This document shows, in pieces, positions 9,109 through 18,283 of a DNA stretch of 64,000 bases; within the stretch, counting starts at the first letter, position 1; every line of letters starts with the position of its first letter. The translations under genes were made by a program, and so were the position numbers. The DNA is from JANNVK01 sp031430435 (lineage in GTDB: Bacteria; Acidobacteriota; Blastocatellia; Pyrinomonadales; Pyrinomonadaceae): assembly GCA_031430435.1 (NCBI GenBank), contig JANPBM010000110.1, forward strand, positions 1-64,000, given 5' to 3'. Under the pieces are notes generated by a model, which was not told the DNA's origin, did not search any database, and worked only from the letters and a program-made list of their open reading frames with translations.

Positions 9109-9245
9109 ATTACGATTCTCCGGTAAACTGATTTTTACCACATCAGATTTTTTTGAATCACAATCGCCTTTTCAGGTTGATTGTGAGTGTTGCTGTGGAT
9201 TATTCGATAATTTTTTAGCTTTTGTTTTCTCGTAAGGAGGAAAAA

Positions 9246-9782
9246 ATGAATTTCAGAATCGGGCAAAAACTTGCCTACCCGAATCTTGGCGTATGTTCGG
9301 TTGAATGTGTTGAAAATAAACAGCTTGGAGCGAATAAAGTGGAAGTTTATTCGCTAAAACTCTTGGCTGACGAATCACTGATTTTTGTGCCGACCGCAAA
9401 CGCCGGCAGCGTCCGTTTGCGACCTGTCATTAACTCGTTTCAATGCGGGCAGTTAATGCAATATCTGAGCGAAAGTTTTATCGAAATTTCGTGTGATTGG
9501 AAAGTTCGTTCGCGCGAATTTGCAGACAAAATTCAAAGCGGCGATGTTTTTCAAGTCGCCGATGTGTTGAAAAAACTTAATTACCTCAATCACCAAAAAC
9601 AACTTTCTTTTCGTGAACAAAGAACCTTTGAAAAAGCAAAATTCTTAGTCGTTTCAGAATTGGCAACCGCCTGTTCGCAACCCGAATGCCAAGTTGCGGC
9701 AAAGGTCGGAGAACTTTTGGAAATTTCGTTTGAGCAATTTATGTTTGAACAAATTCCGATTTTTTCGGCGGCAACCAATTAG
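9246..9782 (+). CDS. CarD/CdnL-type RNA polymerase-binding regulator
   Basis: The N-terminal RNA polymerase interaction domain (about residues 1-65: FRIGQKLAYPNLGVCSVECV then KVEVYSLKLL) matches the CarD_CdnL_TRCF family. CarD proteins bind the RNAP beta subunit and stabilise open complexes, often at rRNA and growth genes. The helical C-terminus (ADVLKKLNYLNHQKQLSFREQR) is the usual CdnL DNA-contact region. A strong AGGAGG at 9236-9241 sets the start at ATG 9246, rejecting an eight-residue extension from 9222. Length 178 residues. Confidence 0.85.
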   Translation: MNFRIGQKLAYPNLGVCSVECVENKQLGANKVEVYSLKLLADESLIFVPTANAGSVRLRPVINSFQCGQLMQYLSESFIEISCDWKVRSREFADKIQSGDVFQVADVLKKLNYLNHQKQLSFREQRTFEKAKFLVVSELATACSQPECQVAAKVGELLEISFEQFMFEQIPIFSAATN

Positions 9783-10109
9783 CGTCAAAAACCAATAACC
9801 GAAAGTGAAAATTCGCCGCCAAAATTAAGAGTTTTTCACTCCTTCAGGACTTTCCAATAAAAACTTCTTTGAGTATCGCACGCGATAAAATGAGTTTAGC
9901 CGGATAATTTATTGCACGGAACGCAAAGCAAAAGTTTTTTGTCGCGTCAGTAACAAGTGAAAATTAACGCTAAACTCAGTCATTACTGACGCGATGAAAA
10001 CGATTGTCAGATTAACCGTGCCTTAAAAGACACGGCTAAATTCATTAAGTCGCCATTCGACAAAGACTTAATCAGTTTTTACTCTCTAGGGGAAAGCCCT
10101 GTTCACTCT
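9783..10109. other. Gene-free stretch with interlocking and alternative inverted repeats
   Basis: No open frame is credible here, between convergent carD and queF. Four arms alternate: A TGAGTTTAGC (9891-9900), B TCGCGTCAGTAA (9942-9953), A' GCTAAACTCA (9969-9978), B' TTACTGACGCGA (9983-9994). A pairs perfectly with A' and B with B', giving a pseudoknot-type order. A can also pair over 11 nt with GGCTAAATTCA (10034-10044) using one G-U. Smaller stems follow: CCGTG/CACGG (10016-10020/10031-10035) and TAAGTC/GACTTA (10046-10051/10065-10070). It could be a structured RNA, a decayed palindromic element, or chance. No match to a known RNA class was recognised. Confidence 0.45.
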
Positions 10110-10535
10110 TTACTTTTCATTATTTACTTTCAAAGCATAACTTGCGTTGAGTGTGGTTTTGATGTTTCCGCGAACGTTGAAATCGCCGAAAATCTCTGCT
10201 TTCAACGGGTTACAAGCCGCCACAAAATCTTCCATAATGACGTTTACAACGTGTTCGTGAAAAACTTTTACTTCACGGAAACTATTGATATACATTTTCA
10301 GACTTTTCAGTTCGATACACAGTTCATTCGGCACATAACTGAGTTTTATCGTCGCAAAATCCGGAAAATCCGAGAACGGACAAATTGCCGTAAATTCGGG
10401 GATTTCAAAATGTACCCAAATTTCTTTGCCGGCGAATTCATATTTGAAAGTGTCCAGCGGATAAAGATTCATTTCCGCTCGCGGTGTTGATTTAATGTCT
10501 AAATTTTGTTGGTTGGTCGGTAATAATTCCGGCAT
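10110..10535 (-). CDS. queF: NADPH-dependent 7-cyano-7-deazaguanine reductase QueF
   Basis: QueF reduces preQ0 to preQ1 in queuosine synthesis. The short type I (about 140 residue) form is seen. Catalytic residues are at the expected spacing: C52 (ICPFSDFPDF) for the thioimide adduct, D59, and H93/E94 in FHEHVV. The NADPH-binding element ELKSLKMYINSFRE is intact. It stands alone; queC/D/E are not in the window. No preQ1 riboswitch was found in the bases upstream of its start. Confidence 0.95.
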   Translation of the reverse strand: MPELLPTNQQNLDIKSTPRAEMNLYPLDTFKYEFAGKEIWVHFEIPEFTAICPFSDFPDFATIKLSYVPNELCIELKSLKMYINSFREVKVFHEHVVNVIMEDFVAACNPLKAEIFGDFNVRGNIKTTLNASYALKVNNEK

Positions 10536-10714
10536 AAAAAACCTCGTTTCAATCTAAATCGAACTTATAATTCTACAATCCGAATCGCATTTTGACGAAT
10601 CCGGAAACCAAGAAGTCAGCGCCGAAAAAAAATTTAGTTTCACCGCAAAATAAATACTCGCCAACGTCTTTATATTTTGGCGTTCATCGCTCAATCCAAT
10701 ACAACAAATAAACA

Positions 10715-10743
10715 TTGACTAACATTCGGCAAATATGTTTATA
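10715..10743 (+). promoter_or_regulatory. Predicted sigma70-like promoter before the DUF1800 gene
   Basis: -35 TTGACT at 10715-10720, 17-nt spacer, -10 TTTATA at 10738-10743 (overlapping TATACT at 10740-10745). It lies about 100 nt upstream of the ATG at 10848, so the mRNA would have a leader of roughly 95 nt. The rest of the 10536-10847 gap shows nothing else. Confidence 0.4.
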
Positions 10744-10847
10744 CTATTTTGTAAGTAATTTATTTTTACAAAAAACCTCTCCTGAATCAGCGATGATTTT
10801 TCAAAATCACAAATTCGAATTCTAACGAACAAAGGGAAGTTTTATTT

Positions 10848-13472
10848 ATGCGAACGAAAAAAACAAAGAGCAGTTTGAATTTACTTTGGTTAATCGGAGT
10901 TTTTTGTTGCGCGTGGTTGGCTGTGCCGTTTTTTTTGGTAAATGCCGGCATCGACGACGACGACACGACTGACGATGAAAAGTTTATCCAAGAAGCAGTC
11001 GCGGGCGGAAGCGGTTTGAAAGGCGATTATTTTGCTAATCGAGATTTAACCGGCACGCCTGTTTTGACACGAAGCGATAATTTAATCGATTTTGATTACG
11101 GCAATTTTTCTCCTGCCCAACAAGTTCCGGTCGATAACTTTTCGGCTCGCTGGACGGGCAAAATTCTTGCTCCTCAAACCGGAGTTTTTCGTTTCCACAC
11201 TTATTCCGACGATGGTGTGCGGTTGTGGGTGAACGGACGCTTATTGATTGATAATTGGACTTTTCACGGACCGACACTCGATACGAGTTTGCCCGTAAAA
11301 TTGGTTCGCGGACAAAAATACGATATTAAACTGGAGTTTTTCGAAGGCGGAGTTTCGGCTGTGGTTCGTTTGATGTGGACAATGCCGCGTAAAACCCAGC
11401 GACTTGTTTCGCAAGCATATTTGTTTCCGCCGAGCGGTACGGCAACTCCGACCCCAACGCCGACTCCGACCGTTACGCCAACGCCGATTCCTTCAAGCGG
11501 AACACTTTACGTCGGCGATTTGCGTCCCGAAGGAAGCTCTGTTTCGTCGGGTTCGGGCGTTTCGACTTTGCGTTTGGCAACCGATGAACGTTCGGCTGTC
11601 ATCAAATTTAACTTTTCAAATCTAACGACTCCGGTAGTTGCCGCGCATATTCACGGTCCGGCGGATCCGGGAACGAACGGTCCGATTTTATACGATTTTG
11701 ATTCGGCAACACCGCGAGCCGACGGAAGTTTTCTGTGGACATTTGCCCAAATCGGAAACACGACCGTGGCAGATATTGTGAACGCCGTCAAAAACGGCAG
11801 AACTTATATCAACATTCACTCTTCGCGTTATCCGACCGGTGAAATTCGCTCGCATTACCGCCGTGTCAACGGTTCGACAACCTTTACGCCGCCGGCAAAC
11901 AATCCGCCGTTGTCAACTATTCCGCGCGACGATAACGATGTTGCCCGATTTTTGACACAAGCAACTTTCGGAGCGACAAAAGCGGAGGTTACGCGGGTTC
12001 GTCAGCTCGGTTTCGAGCCGTGGCTGAACGAACAATTTAATGCTCCGACAACTTCGCATATCGATTATTTAGACAACGCGGCATTAACCGAAACTGTCTA
12101 TATGAACCAGACAATGGAGGCGTTTTGGACGAAAGCCCTGCGCGGCAACGACCAACTTCGCCAACGGACGGCATTTGCTTTGAGCGAGATTTTCGTAGTT
12201 TCGGCGGAATCGGAATTATCCGGCGAACCTTATGCAATGTCGGGTTATATAGACACGCTTCAGCAAAACTCGTTCGGAAATTTCCGCGATGTTTTGAAAA
12301 ATGTTTCGCTTAATCCGGCGATGGGAGCGTATCTCGATATGCTCAAAAACGACCGCGAAGACACCTACACCGGCAGAGTTCCGAACGAAAATTATGCCCG
12401 CGAAATCAATCAGCTTTTTTCGGTCGGATTATATAAACTGCATCCCGACGGTTCGTTGATTATCGATACCAACGGTCAGCCGATTGCGACTTACGATCAA
12501 GATTCGATCATCGGGTTTTCTTATATTTTCACGGGTTGGGGTTATGGCGGAATTCCCGTAACCGATCAAAATTTTTATTATCATTACCCGAATACGGAAA
12601 ACAATTTCGGGGCGTGGCGAGTGCCGATGCAACCGTATCCTTACCGTCATTCGAGTCAGCCGAAAAAACTGCTGAACGGCGTTACATTGCCGGCGGGACA
12701 AACGCCCGAAGACGATCTCGATGCCGCAATCGACAACATTTTCAATCATCCGAATGTCGGACCGTTTATTTCTCGGCAACTGATTCAACGGCTGGTAACG
12801 AGCAATCCGAGTCCGAGCTATGTTTATCGTGTTGCGTCTGTTTTTGCCGACAACGGTTCAGGCGTTCGCGGCGATATGCAAGCTGTTTTGCGGGCGATTT
12901 TGCTCGACGACGAAGCGCGAAATCCGACTCAAATCACCCAACAAGGTTACGGTAAACAAAAAGAACCCGTGTTAAGATTTTCGGCGTTGTTGCGGGCGTT
13001 CGACGCAAAAGCCGCGAGTCAAAAATATAGAATTTGGAATTTGGAATCGCCGATTTGGTCGATGGGACAAAATCCGTTGCGAGCCGCGACCGTCTTTAAT
13101 TTCTTTGAGCCGAATTATATTCAGCCCGGCAGAATCAGTCGTGCAGGGCTTTATTCGCCCGAATTTCAAATCACCAACGACACGCAAATAATCGGCAGCA
13201 CAAACCAAATGCGGGACATTGTGTATCGCGGTTTCGGCTGGAACGCGGACGAAATCAAACTAGATTTGACTAATTATCTGTCGCTTTCAAATAATCCGAG
13301 TCAACTTGTCGATGATTTGAATTTAGTGCTGATGGCGGGACAAATGCCGACCGCGATGAAGACGATTATTGTCAATACGGTGCAACAATTACCTGCCGGC
13401 AATCCAACCGAACGAGTGCGTACGGCGATTCATTTAATCGTTACGTCGCCACAGTTTGCCATCCAAAAATAA
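10848..13472 (+). CDS. Exported PA14-CHRD-DUF1800 protein
   Basis: Signal/anchor segment at about residues 10-33, then a PA14 domain (about 56-190: GLKGDYFANRDL, TYSDDGVRLWVNGRLLIDNW), a PT-repeat linker (about 199-214), a CHRD domain (about 218-340: AAHIHGPADPGTNGPI, INIHSSRYPTGEIR), and a DUF1800 domain to the end (DVARFLTQATFGATKAEV; NYAREINQLFSVGLY). PA14 often binds carbohydrate. DUF1800 function is unknown, but such genes almost always pair with DUF1501, as here, 13 nt upstream of it. Length 874 residues. Probably a cell-surface or periplasmic protein; the sugar-binding idea is inference. Confidence 0.9.
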   Translation: MRTKKTKSSLNLLWLIGVFCCAWLAVPFFLVNAGIDDDDTTDDEKFIQEAVAGGSGLKGDYFANRDLTGTPVLTRSDNLIDFDYGNFSPAQQVPVDNFSARWTGKILAPQTGVFRFHTYSDDGVRLWVNGRLLIDNWTFHGPTLDTSLPVKLVRGQKYDIKLEFFEGGVSAVVRLMWTMPRKTQRLVSQAYLFPPSGTATPTPTPTPTVTPTPIPSSGTLYVGDLRPEGSSVSSGSGVSTLRLATDERSAVIKFNFSNLTTPVVAAHIHGPADPGTNGPILYDFDSATPRADGSFLWTFAQIGNTTVADIVNAVKNGRTYINIHSSRYPTGEIRSHYRRVNGSTTFTPPANNPPLSTIPRDDNDVARFLTQATFGATKAEVTRVRQLGFEPWLNEQFNAPTTSHIDYLDNAALTETVYMNQTMEAFWTKALRGNDQLRQRTAFALSEIFVVSAESELSGEPYAMSGYIDTLQQNSFGNFRDVLKNVSLNPAMGAYLDMLKNDREDTYTGRVPNENYAREINQLFSVGLYKLHPDGSLIIDTNGQPIATYDQDSIIGFSYIFTGWGYGGIPVTDQNFYYHYPNTENNFGAWRVPMQPYPYRHSSQPKKLLNGVTLPAGQTPEDDLDAAIDNIFNHPNVGPFISRQLIQRLVTSNPSPSYVYRVASVFADNGSGVRGDMQAVLRAILLDDEARNPTQITQQGYGKQKEPVLRFSALLRAFDAKAASQKYRIWNLESPIWSMGQNPLRAATVFNFFEPNYIQPGRISRAGLYSPEFQITNDTQIIGSTNQMRDIVYRGFGWNADEIKLDLTNYLSLSNNPSQLVDDLNLVLMAGQMPTAMKTIIVNTVQQLPAGNPTERVRTAIHLIVTSPQFAIQK

Positions 13473-13485
13473 AGGAGAAAAAAGT

Positions 13486-14877
13486 ATGAAACGCAGAGAT
13501 TTTTTAAAACGTTCGATTTGCGCTTCGGCAGGTATAGCCGCAAGCGGGACACTTTTAGACCTCAAAAAGATTATGGCGGCGACGGCGGCAAGCAATCCGC
13601 CAACCGATTACAAAGCCTTGGTTTGCGTCTATTTATACGGCGGAAACGACGGTGAAAATACGGTCATTCCGCGTGGTTCGGGTTACAATTCCTATGCTTC
13701 GCAACGGACGAATTTAGCTGTTCCGCTTAATCAAATTTTGCCGATGAATCCGACTGCGGGCGACGGACGCGAGTATGGTTTTCATCCGCAATTTGCCGAA
13801 ATGCAAACGCTTTTCGAGCAAGGAAAAATGGCAGTTTTGGCAAATGTCGGACCGCTTGTGGTACCAACTTCCAAAGCGCAATACGAAGCCGAATCGGTTC
13901 CCTTGCCGCCCAATTTATTTTCGCACAACGACCAACAAGTTCATTGGCAAACCTCGATTCCCGAAGTATTTACGCAAACGGGTTGGGGCGGACGAATGGG
14001 CGATTTGATGCTTAATTCAAACGGTGTGTGGAAAAATTTCACGTCCGTTTCAATCGGCGGAGCAAATACTTTCGGCGTTGGCTCAAACACTCCGCTTTAT
14101 CACGTTTCGACCCAAGGCAGCATCGGTTTAAGTTGGTATGACGACAATCCGAGTACGACTGATTTGAAATCGCAGGCGATCAATCAAATTCTCGCTCTCG
14201 ATAACTCCAACGAGTTTGAAAACGCGCATCGAGACATCGAAAAACGAGCGATTGAAACTAACCGCATTTTGAGTCAAGCGTTGCAATCGACGCAACCGAT
14301 TACAACCGTTTTTCCCGATACGCATATTGCGAGACAATTAAAAATGGTGGCGAGATTGATTTCAGCGCGAAATAATCTTTCGCTCAGTCGGCAGATTTTC
14401 TTTGTCGAAATGGGCGGTTTTGATACGCACAATGCTCAACTCGACACGCATCCGAATTTGCTCCGCGAACTCAGTCAAGGCTTGAATGCTTTTTATAACG
14501 CGACTAACGAACTTGGCGTGGCAGATAAAGTAACGAGTTTTACGGCTTCGGATTTCGGCAGAACTTTCCGCAGCAACGGCAACGGTTCGGATCACGGTTG
14601 GGGAAATTATCAGTTTATGGTCGGCGGCGCAGTGCGCGGCAAAAATATCTACGGAACAGTTCCGACGTTGCAAATAAACGGACCGAACGACACGGGCGAC
14701 GGACGTTGGATTCCGACCACTTCGGTTGACCAATACGCTGCCACGCTTGGACGTTGGTTTGGCGTAAGCAACACGGATTTACCCGTAATTTTGCCGAATC
14801 TCGGACGTTTCGCGTCAAACGATCTAGGCTTTATGATAAATCCGGCAACACTCAGAAAACAAGGGCGAAAGTTGTGA
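13486..14877 (+). CDS. DUF1501 protein with Tat signal
   Basis: The N-terminus MKRRDFLKRS is a twin-arginine export motif, predicting that the protein folds in the cytoplasm and is exported through Tat. The body is a DUF1501 (sulfatase/alkaline-phosphatase-like fold) protein: VYLYGGNDGENTVIPR, FSHNDQQVHWQ, VEMGGFDTHNAQ and SDFGRTFRSNGNGSDHGWG, whose Asp/His residues look like metal ligands. AAGGAG at 13472-13477 fixes the start at ATG 13486; ten extra residues from 13456 are rejected. It forms an operon with the DUF1800 gene. The joint function of these pairs is not established. Confidence 0.9.
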   Translation: MKRRDFLKRSICASAGIAASGTLLDLKKIMAATAASNPPTDYKALVCVYLYGGNDGENTVIPRGSGYNSYASQRTNLAVPLNQILPMNPTAGDGREYGFHPQFAEMQTLFEQGKMAVLANVGPLVVPTSKAQYEAESVPLPPNLFSHNDQQVHWQTSIPEVFTQTGWGGRMGDLMLNSNGVWKNFTSVSIGGANTFGVGSNTPLYHVSTQGSIGLSWYDDNPSTTDLKSQAINQILALDNSNEFENAHRDIEKRAIETNRILSQALQSTQPITTVFPDTHIARQLKMVARLISARNNLSLSRQIFFVEMGGFDTHNAQLDTHPNLLRELSQGLNAFYNATNELGVADKVTSFTASDFGRTFRSNGNGSDHGWGNYQFMVGGAVRGKNIYGTVPTLQINGPNDTGDGRWIPTTSVDQYAATLGRWFGVSNTDLPVILPNLGRFASNDLGFMINPATLRKQGRKL

Positions 14878-14887
14878 AAATTTAATC

Positions 14888-14926
14888 AAAAAAAAGACTT
14901 GAATAAGCAAAAAACTTATTCAAGTC
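14888..14926 (-). terminator. Intrinsic terminator reading on the minus strand
   Basis: Perfect 12-bp stem GACTTGAATAAG (14896-14907) / CTTATTCAAGTC (14915-14926) with a 7-nt loop. On the minus strand it is followed by eight T (from A at 14888-14895), so it should stop transcription coming from ppx-def. On the plus strand it can only form a 3' hairpin for the DUF1501 mRNA. The gap 14927-15197 holds no gene. Confidence 0.7.
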
Positions 14927-15150
14927 GTCTAACTAACGCAAAATAGAGGAAAGATGAGATTTTTTTGAGCAGGTGAAAAGTAAGGAATAACAAAATTTAA
15001 CTGCGATTCTGAAATTTTTCACCCGCACACAAACAGTAACCTCGCAAACCCGCTCACCTTGCCCGACAAAATAAATTTATTTTTCATAAGTAGTCCGGCA
15101 GAAGTTTTCTGACATTTTGAAATGTCTAAACTACCAAGTTAAAAGATTTT

Positions 15151-15190
15151 AATTCATCATTCATCATTCATCATTCACAATTTATCATTA
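15151..15190. repeat. Short tandem ATTCATC-type repeat
   Basis: Three and a half copies of a seven-base unit (ATTCATC), then degenerate copies (ATTCACAATTTATCATT), just downstream of def. The same words in inverted orientation lie at 7281-7352 between phoU and phoB. Style resembles cyanobacterial STRR heptamers. Confidence 0.6.
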
Positions 15191-15197
15191 CCTCTTA

Positions 15198-15695
15198 TTA
15201 TTCTTTGTTCCATTTTTTTTCTTTCTTAAATCGTGTAACGACCATATCTTTGCGCATTTTAGGCAAGTGATCAAGAAATAATTTACCGTTGCAATGATCG
15301 GTTTCGTGCATTAAACACCGGGCAGTCAGCCCTTCGCCGGTGTGTTCAAACCAATTTCCGTCAATGTCTCGGGCTTTTAATGTAACCGTGTTCGGACGCA
15401 CAACCACCGCCGGAACTTTTCCGACCGATAAACAACCTTCTTGTCCGGATTGCTCGCCTTCGGCGCGGATAATTTCCGGATTTGCGGCAACTAATTTTAC
15501 GCCTTCGCAATCCATCACAAATAACCGCAGATTTAACCCGATTTGCGGTGCCGCCAACCCAACGCCTTCCGCGTCTTCCATTGTTTCAAACATATCTTCG
15601 ACAAGTTGTTTTAATTCATCGTCGAATTTTTCGACGGGTTCGCCGACCGTCGCCAATACTTTCTCCGGATATTCCGTAATTTTTCTAATCGCCAT
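15198..15695 (-). CDS. def: Peptide deformylase
   Basis: Removes the formyl group from the N-terminal Met of new proteins. All three motifs are present: GVGLAAPQIG (44-53), EGCLS (C88 as metal ligand), and HETDH (H130, E131, H134). HETDH replaces the commoner HEIDH, and the next residue is Cys rather than Leu; neither is a catalytic position. The 60-nt gap to ppx contains the hairpin GGAGTTCAC/GTGAACTCC. Length 165 residues is normal. Confidence 0.95.
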   Translation of the reverse strand: MAIRKITEYPEKVLATVGEPVEKFDDELKQLVEDMFETMEDAEGVGLAAPQIGLNLRLFVMDCEGVKLVAANPEIIRAEGEQSGQEGCLSVGKVPAVVVRPNTVTLKARDIDGNWFEHTGEGLTARCLMHETDHCNGKLFLDHLPKMRKDMVVTRFKKEKKWNKE

Positions 15696-15755
15696 AGTTT
15701 TTTGAAAAGTTTGGAGTTCACGATAAATTGTGAACTCCGAACTTTCTTTTAATTC

Positions 15756-17282
15756 TTAATCTGTTATCAGTTTGCAATCGAACGCTTGTTCAAACATATC
15801 TTTCTTTAATTCGATCGCTTGCCGTTCGCTTTCTATATTTTGGTCGCTGCTCAGTTCAATTTTCAAATTCTGTTTGCTGCGACTGAAACGAATGTCTTTG
15901 ACCCGGCTTTCGTAGCCTTTGTCGAGAGCGTCGGCAAGCCGCAAAATCGCGCCGAGTTTCCAAATTACCGCCCGATCTTTTTCATTTAAAGCCATAAATT
16001 CCAAATGTTTGTCTCGCGGTAAACTTCCGCGATGATAACGGGCGACACTCGCAATAATTGTTTTCTCGTTTTCCGAAAAACCTGTAATTTCAGAGTATTT
16101 TATCAAATAAGCCGAGTGTTTGTGGTGCGATTCGTGCGAAATATGATAGCCGATGTCGTGCAAAATCGCGGCGGCGGAAAGCAAAGTTCGCTCGTGTCGT
16201 TCTAATTTGTATTGCAAACAGAGCGAATCAAAGATTTTTTCGGCTAAATTGGCGACGTGCAAAGCGTGTCGTTCTTCGTAGCCGTAACGCCGACCGATGG
16301 CGAAAACTCCGCGAAGTTTGACATCATCGACATCGGGTACGGGCGGCAAACTCTCCGTCTCGATTTCCCGCAAATGGTCGATTATCACGCCTTCGCGCAA
16401 CGCATAACCGCAAATTTGAAGATTCTCGATTTTTAACGCCCGCATCACTGATTCTAAAATTTGTCCGCCGGCAATAATAACTTCGGCGCGTTGCGGGCTG
16501 AGAATCGGTAATTCGGCGCGTTTTTCAACCGTCATTTTCGCCAACATTTGATTAACGCGAACAAGGTTTTTCAAATTTATTTCGGGACGTTTCAAAATAC
16601 TTGTCGCGGTCGGCAAATTGGTCAAACTCGAAAGTTTCCAAATCGTGCCGGAGGTTCCGCAAACAATTTGGCGCGTTTCGTTTTCCAATTCTCTCAGCGG
16701 ACGTTCCGACGCAAGTTTAATTTCGGCTTGCATATCCTTTATTTCTTTGGCTTTCGGCGGATTTGAAAATAAAAACTTCTCTTTCAACCCGACGGCGCCG
16801 AGTTTCATCGAAAAAAGTTTTTCGGGCAAACCGTCTTTCATCAAACTGAGTTCGGTCGAACCGCCGCCGATGTCAATATTTAACAGCGAGCCTTTATTTT
16901 GCCGGAAAAATGCGACCGCCGAAACTCCGATTAAACGAGCTTCTTCGATCGACGACAAAACCTCGACGCGAACGCCTGTTTGCCGTTCGACTTCGGCGAC
17001 AAACTCGGCGGCGTTGCTCGATTCACGCACCGAAGCAGTCGCCACGGCAATAATCGTATCAACTCGGCGAGATTCCGCCATCGAACGAAATTTGGCGATG
17101 GCATCCGCCGATTTTTGAATTGCTTCGGGCGAAATAAAACGGTTTTTCAGCGTTTCGCCAAGCCTCACACGCTCGCGTTCCTGCAATAAAACCGTAAAAG
17201 AATCACTCGCGGCGGCTTCAACGATAGCGAGTTTAATTGAATTTGAACCGATGTCAATGGCGGCGAGTCGTTGCGTTTTCAT
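15756..17282 (-). CDS. ppx: Ppx/GppA phosphatase with C-terminal HD domain
   Basis: Hydrolyses polyphosphate and/or pppGpp. The ASKHA fold ATPase motifs are AAIDIGSNSIKLAI at the N-terminus, NIDIGGGSTELSL (around residue 140) and CGTSGTIWKL. From about residue 310 an HD-like domain follows (ERHALHVANLAEKIFD, AAILHDIGYHISHESHHKHSAYLI), as in long E. coli-type PPX. 508 residues is the usual full length. Whether it prefers polyP or pppGpp cannot be decided from sequence. Transcribed toward def; divergent from the K+ channel gene 41 nt away. Confidence 0.88.
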   Translation of the reverse strand: MKTQRLAAIDIGSNSIKLAIVEAAASDSFTVLLQERERVRLGETLKNRFISPEAIQKSADAIAKFRSMAESRRVDTIIAVATASVRESSNAAEFVAEVERQTGVRVEVLSSIEEARLIGVSAVAFFRQNKGSLLNIDIGGGSTELSLMKDGLPEKLFSMKLGAVGLKEKFLFSNPPKAKEIKDMQAEIKLASERPLRELENETRQIVCGTSGTIWKLSSLTNLPTATSILKRPEINLKNLVRVNQMLAKMTVEKRAELPILSPQRAEVIIAGGQILESVMRALKIENLQICGYALREGVIIDHLREIETESLPPVPDVDDVKLRGVFAIGRRYGYEERHALHVANLAEKIFDSLCLQYKLERHERTLLSAAAILHDIGYHISHESHHKHSAYLIKYSEITGFSENEKTIIASVARYHRGSLPRDKHLEFMALNEKDRAVIWKLGAILRLADALDKGYESRVKDIRFSRSKQNLKIELSSDQNIESERQAIELKKDMFEQAFDCKLITD

Positions 17283-17323
17283 AAAATAAGTTTGAAAATT
17301 AACATTAACTTATTTTTAACAAA

Positions 17324-18274
17324 ATGCAAAAAACGATAAAAATGCCGGTCAATGAAACCGAACGCGATTTGGGTTTGGGTTCGGTTGTTACAAACGAAAG
17401 CGGTTCGCGGTTTCTCAATCGTGACGGAACCTTTAACGTCAAACGCACGGGAATCAACGAATATTCGAAGATAAATCTTTATCATTGGTTGCTGACGATG
17501 AATTGGCGAACATTTATGACGATTACGATTACCATTTTCTTTGGAATAAACCTAATTTTTGCAGGCACTTATCTATTGTGCGGAAGTTCGGCGTTGGCTG
17601 ATACTTCAAACGAACCGACTCAAAACGCTTTTCTGCGAGCATTTTTTTTCAGCGTCCAAACTTTTGCAACCATCGGTTACGGAACTTTGCATCCGAACGG
17701 TTTGGCGGCAAACTTTTTGGTAACGATTGAATCTTTAGTCGGAATTTTGTCGCAAGCACTTGTTACAGGAATGCTTTTCGCTCGTTTTTCGCGTCCGACG
17801 GCGAGAATAAAACTTTCCGAAGTCGCCGTTATTGCTCCGTATAAAGAGATTACGGGATTTATGTTTCGACTGGTAAACGGTCGGGTAAATCAACTTATCG
17901 AATTGGAAATGAAGATAGCTTTCGCTCGCTTCGTTGACGAAAACGGTCAAAAAGTGCGGAAATTCGATCAACTGGAACTCGAACGCGACAAAGTTTCGTT
18001 TTTTCCGCTGTCGTGGACAATCGTTCATCCGATCGACGAAAATTCGCCGTTATTCGGCTTAACCGAGCAAGATTTGATTAACGCCGACGCAGAATTTTTA
18101 ATCCTTTTAACCGCAAGCGACGAAACTTTTGCCCAAACGGTTCACACGCGAAGCAGCTATAAATCGAGCGAAATTGTGTGGAACGCAAAATTCGTCAGTA
18201 TTTACAATAAAGTTGAAGCAGGCGAACCGATTTCGATAAACGTTCGCAAATTGTCGGAGATTGAAAAGGCGTGA
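17324..18274 (+). CDS. Inward-rectifier potassium channel (KirBac family)
   Basis: Two transmembrane helices (about 61-85 and 127-153) flank a pore loop with selectivity filter TIGYG at 116-120. A slide-helix region (YHWLLTMNWRTF) precedes TM1, and the C-terminal half is the immunoglobulin-like cytoplasmic Kir domain (LSEVAVIAPYKEITGFMFRL; SFFPLSWTIVHPIDENSPL). Length 316 residues fits KirBac. It is a K+ channel of the inner membrane; physiological trigger unknown. No ribosome site stands out before ATG 17324. Confidence 0.93.
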   Translation: MQKTIKMPVNETERDLGLGSVVTNESGSRFLNRDGTFNVKRTGINEYSKINLYHWLLTMNWRTFMTITITIFFGINLIFAGTYLLCGSSALADTSNEPTQNAFLRAFFFSVQTFATIGYGTLHPNGLAANFLVTIESLVGILSQALVTGMLFARFSRPTARIKLSEVAVIAPYKEITGFMFRLVNGRVNQLIELEMKIAFARFVDENGQKVRKFDQLELERDKVSFFPLSWTIVHPIDENSPLFGLTEQDLINADAEFLILLTASDETFAQTVHTRSSYKSSEIVWNAKFVSIYNKVEAGEPISINVRKLSEIEKA

Positions 18275-18283
18275 AACATAGAA

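Noticed and set aside
10536..10620. preQ1 riboswitch upstream of queF
   Set aside because: The bases before the start do not show the preQ1 hairpin/A-rich tail pattern.
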